64,000 bases of DNA from WTGU01 sp965242855 (GTDB lineage Bacteria > Pseudomonadota > Alphaproteobacteria > UBA828): NCBI GenBank assembly GCA_965242855.1, contig OZ251509.1, positions 372,001 through 436,000 on the forward strand, written 5' to 3'. How positions within the stretch are numbered: the stretch's first letter is position 1; each line of letters opens with the position of its first letter. Under the pieces are notes generated by a model, which worked only from the letters and a program-made list of their open reading frames with translations, had not been told where the DNA came from and made no database searches. A program made the position numbers and the translations under genes. This document shows, in pieces, positions 63,172 through 64,000 of this stretch.

Positions 63172-64000
63172 TGGGTGGGGGAAGCGGCGGCGACGAGGCG
63201 CAGGGGCCGCTGGAGCGCGCGCTCGCCGGGGCCGGCGTGCGCTTGCCGGCGGACGACGTGCGGGCGCTGGTGCGGGGAGTCGCGGCCGCCGCCGTGCGAG
63301 ACAGGGACTGGCTCCGCCTGCTCCTCCCCACGACCGAGGGCGCGCTCGCGGATCGGCTCGAGGCGCTGCGCCGCGCTTACGCCGCGGCGCCGGACGGCAT
63401 CGACGCGCCCCAGGCGGCGGGGCGGCTCGAAGCATTGCGGGCGGAACTCGCGCGGCGGCGCCTCGACGGGTTCGTGGTGCCGCGTAGCGACGAGCACCAG
63501 GGCGAATACGTGGCCGGAGGGGCGCAGCGGCTCGCCTGGCTCACCGGCTTCACCGGCTCGGCCGGTATGGCCATCGTGCTCGCCGAGCGGGCCGCGCTGT
63601 TCGTCGACGGACGCTACACCCTGCAAGCGGCGGGCGAGGTCGACGGCGCCCTCTACGAACACCGCCACCTGACCCGAGACCGCCCCGACGAGTGGCTGCG
63701 GCGCCATCTGCCCGCCGGCGCGGCGCTCGGCTACGACCCGCGGCTCCACGGCGAACGGGAGCGTGACTCTCTCGCGGCGCCGTGCCGCGACGCCGGCGCG
63801 CGCCTCGCGGCCTGCGCGAACAACCCGGTCGATGCGATATGGGACAACCGGCCGCCGCCGCCGCTCGGCCCCGTCGCGCCCCATCCGTTGCGCTTCGCCG
63901 GCATGGACGCGGCCGAGAAGCGGCGCCGCGTGGCCGACGCGGTCGCCGCGGCGCAGGCCGACGCCGCGCTGCTCTCCGCCCCGGATTCCATCGCCTGGCT
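63172..64000 (+). CDS. pepP: M24 family Xaa-Pro aminopeptidase, N-terminal part (runs off window)
   Basis: The frame is open from ATG 63172 to the right edge (about 276 residues). From residue 82 it matches the creatinase N-terminal domain of aminopeptidase P: RLEALRAELARRRLDGFVVPRSDEHQGEYV, LAWLTGFTGSAGMAIVLAERAALFVDGRYTLQAA and LPAGAALGYDPRLH. The catalytic pita-bread domain lies outside the window. The first 80 residues are an extra, Ala/Arg/Leu-rich helical segment not usual for this family. Either the start is further downstream, or the gene carries a lineage-specific extension. Confidence 0.85.

Overview
The window is very GC-rich, densely coded chromosomal DNA from a Gram-negative bacterium, most likely an alphaproteobacterium of the Rhodospirillales type. 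The pointers are glcDEF glycolate oxidase, a YkgO-type L36, class II DAHP synthase, a DUF3501/Fe-S pair, a Bpt-type arginyl/leucyl-transferase, TRAP and Tat-exported ABC binding proteins, and many ATGA-coupled starts. The assignment rests on gene content only.

Layout. 1-8.1 kb: the 3' end of pyruvate kinase, an AT-rich orphan, the glcD-glcE-glcF operon, L36, a PyrE-like OPRTase, a D-2-hydroxyacid dehydrogenase and an SH3 protein. 8.1-12.9 kb: DUF3501, an Fe-S oxidoreductase, a zinc-ribbon protein, an EamA permease, a SnoaL-like protein and an intradiol dioxygenase. 12.9-18.7 kb: a five-gene ABC importer (binding protein, two permeases, two different ATPases). 19.1-25.5 kb: a 2OG-Fe(II) oxygenase followed by a corrinoid-dependent methyl-transfer operon (unknown protein, UroD-family methyltransferase, corrinoid protein, ASKHA/ferredoxin activator, pterin methyltransferase). 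25.5-30.5 kb: an AT-rich gene resembling uracil-DNA glycosylases, a luciferase-like monooxygenase, uvrB and a decayed metallo-beta-lactamase gene. 30.5-39.7 kb: housekeeping genes (apaG, folE, a Trk/Ktr potassium channel, an SDR, pyrD, pyrF, a UbiH-like hydroxylase, bioB, bioA). 39.8-41 kb: an orphan type I specificity subunit. 41-49.6 kb: a TRAP importer coupled to bpt, then purD, xseA, a GT2 glycosyltransferase and two small unknown genes. 49.6-58.9 kb: a molybdenum hydroxylase (L, S, M), a flavin monooxygenase, an NAPRT-like enzyme, aroG class II, gor and a CAU tRNA. 58.9-64 kb: an isochorismatase-fold hydrolase, a three-gene DUF262 / AAA-DUF3696 / unknown operon that looks like a defence module, and the 5' part of an M24 aminopeptidase.

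The most promising material for new biology is the DUF262-AAA-unknown operon (59777-63009), the split corrinoid methyltransferase system of unknown substrate (19986-25502), and the ABC importer whose two ATPases carry complementary motif losses that would leave one intact and one degenerate ATP site. Accessory AT-rich islands (964-1332, 25537-26340, 30181-30423, 39787-40974, 49064-49590, 59777-63009) are scattered between housekeeping genes.
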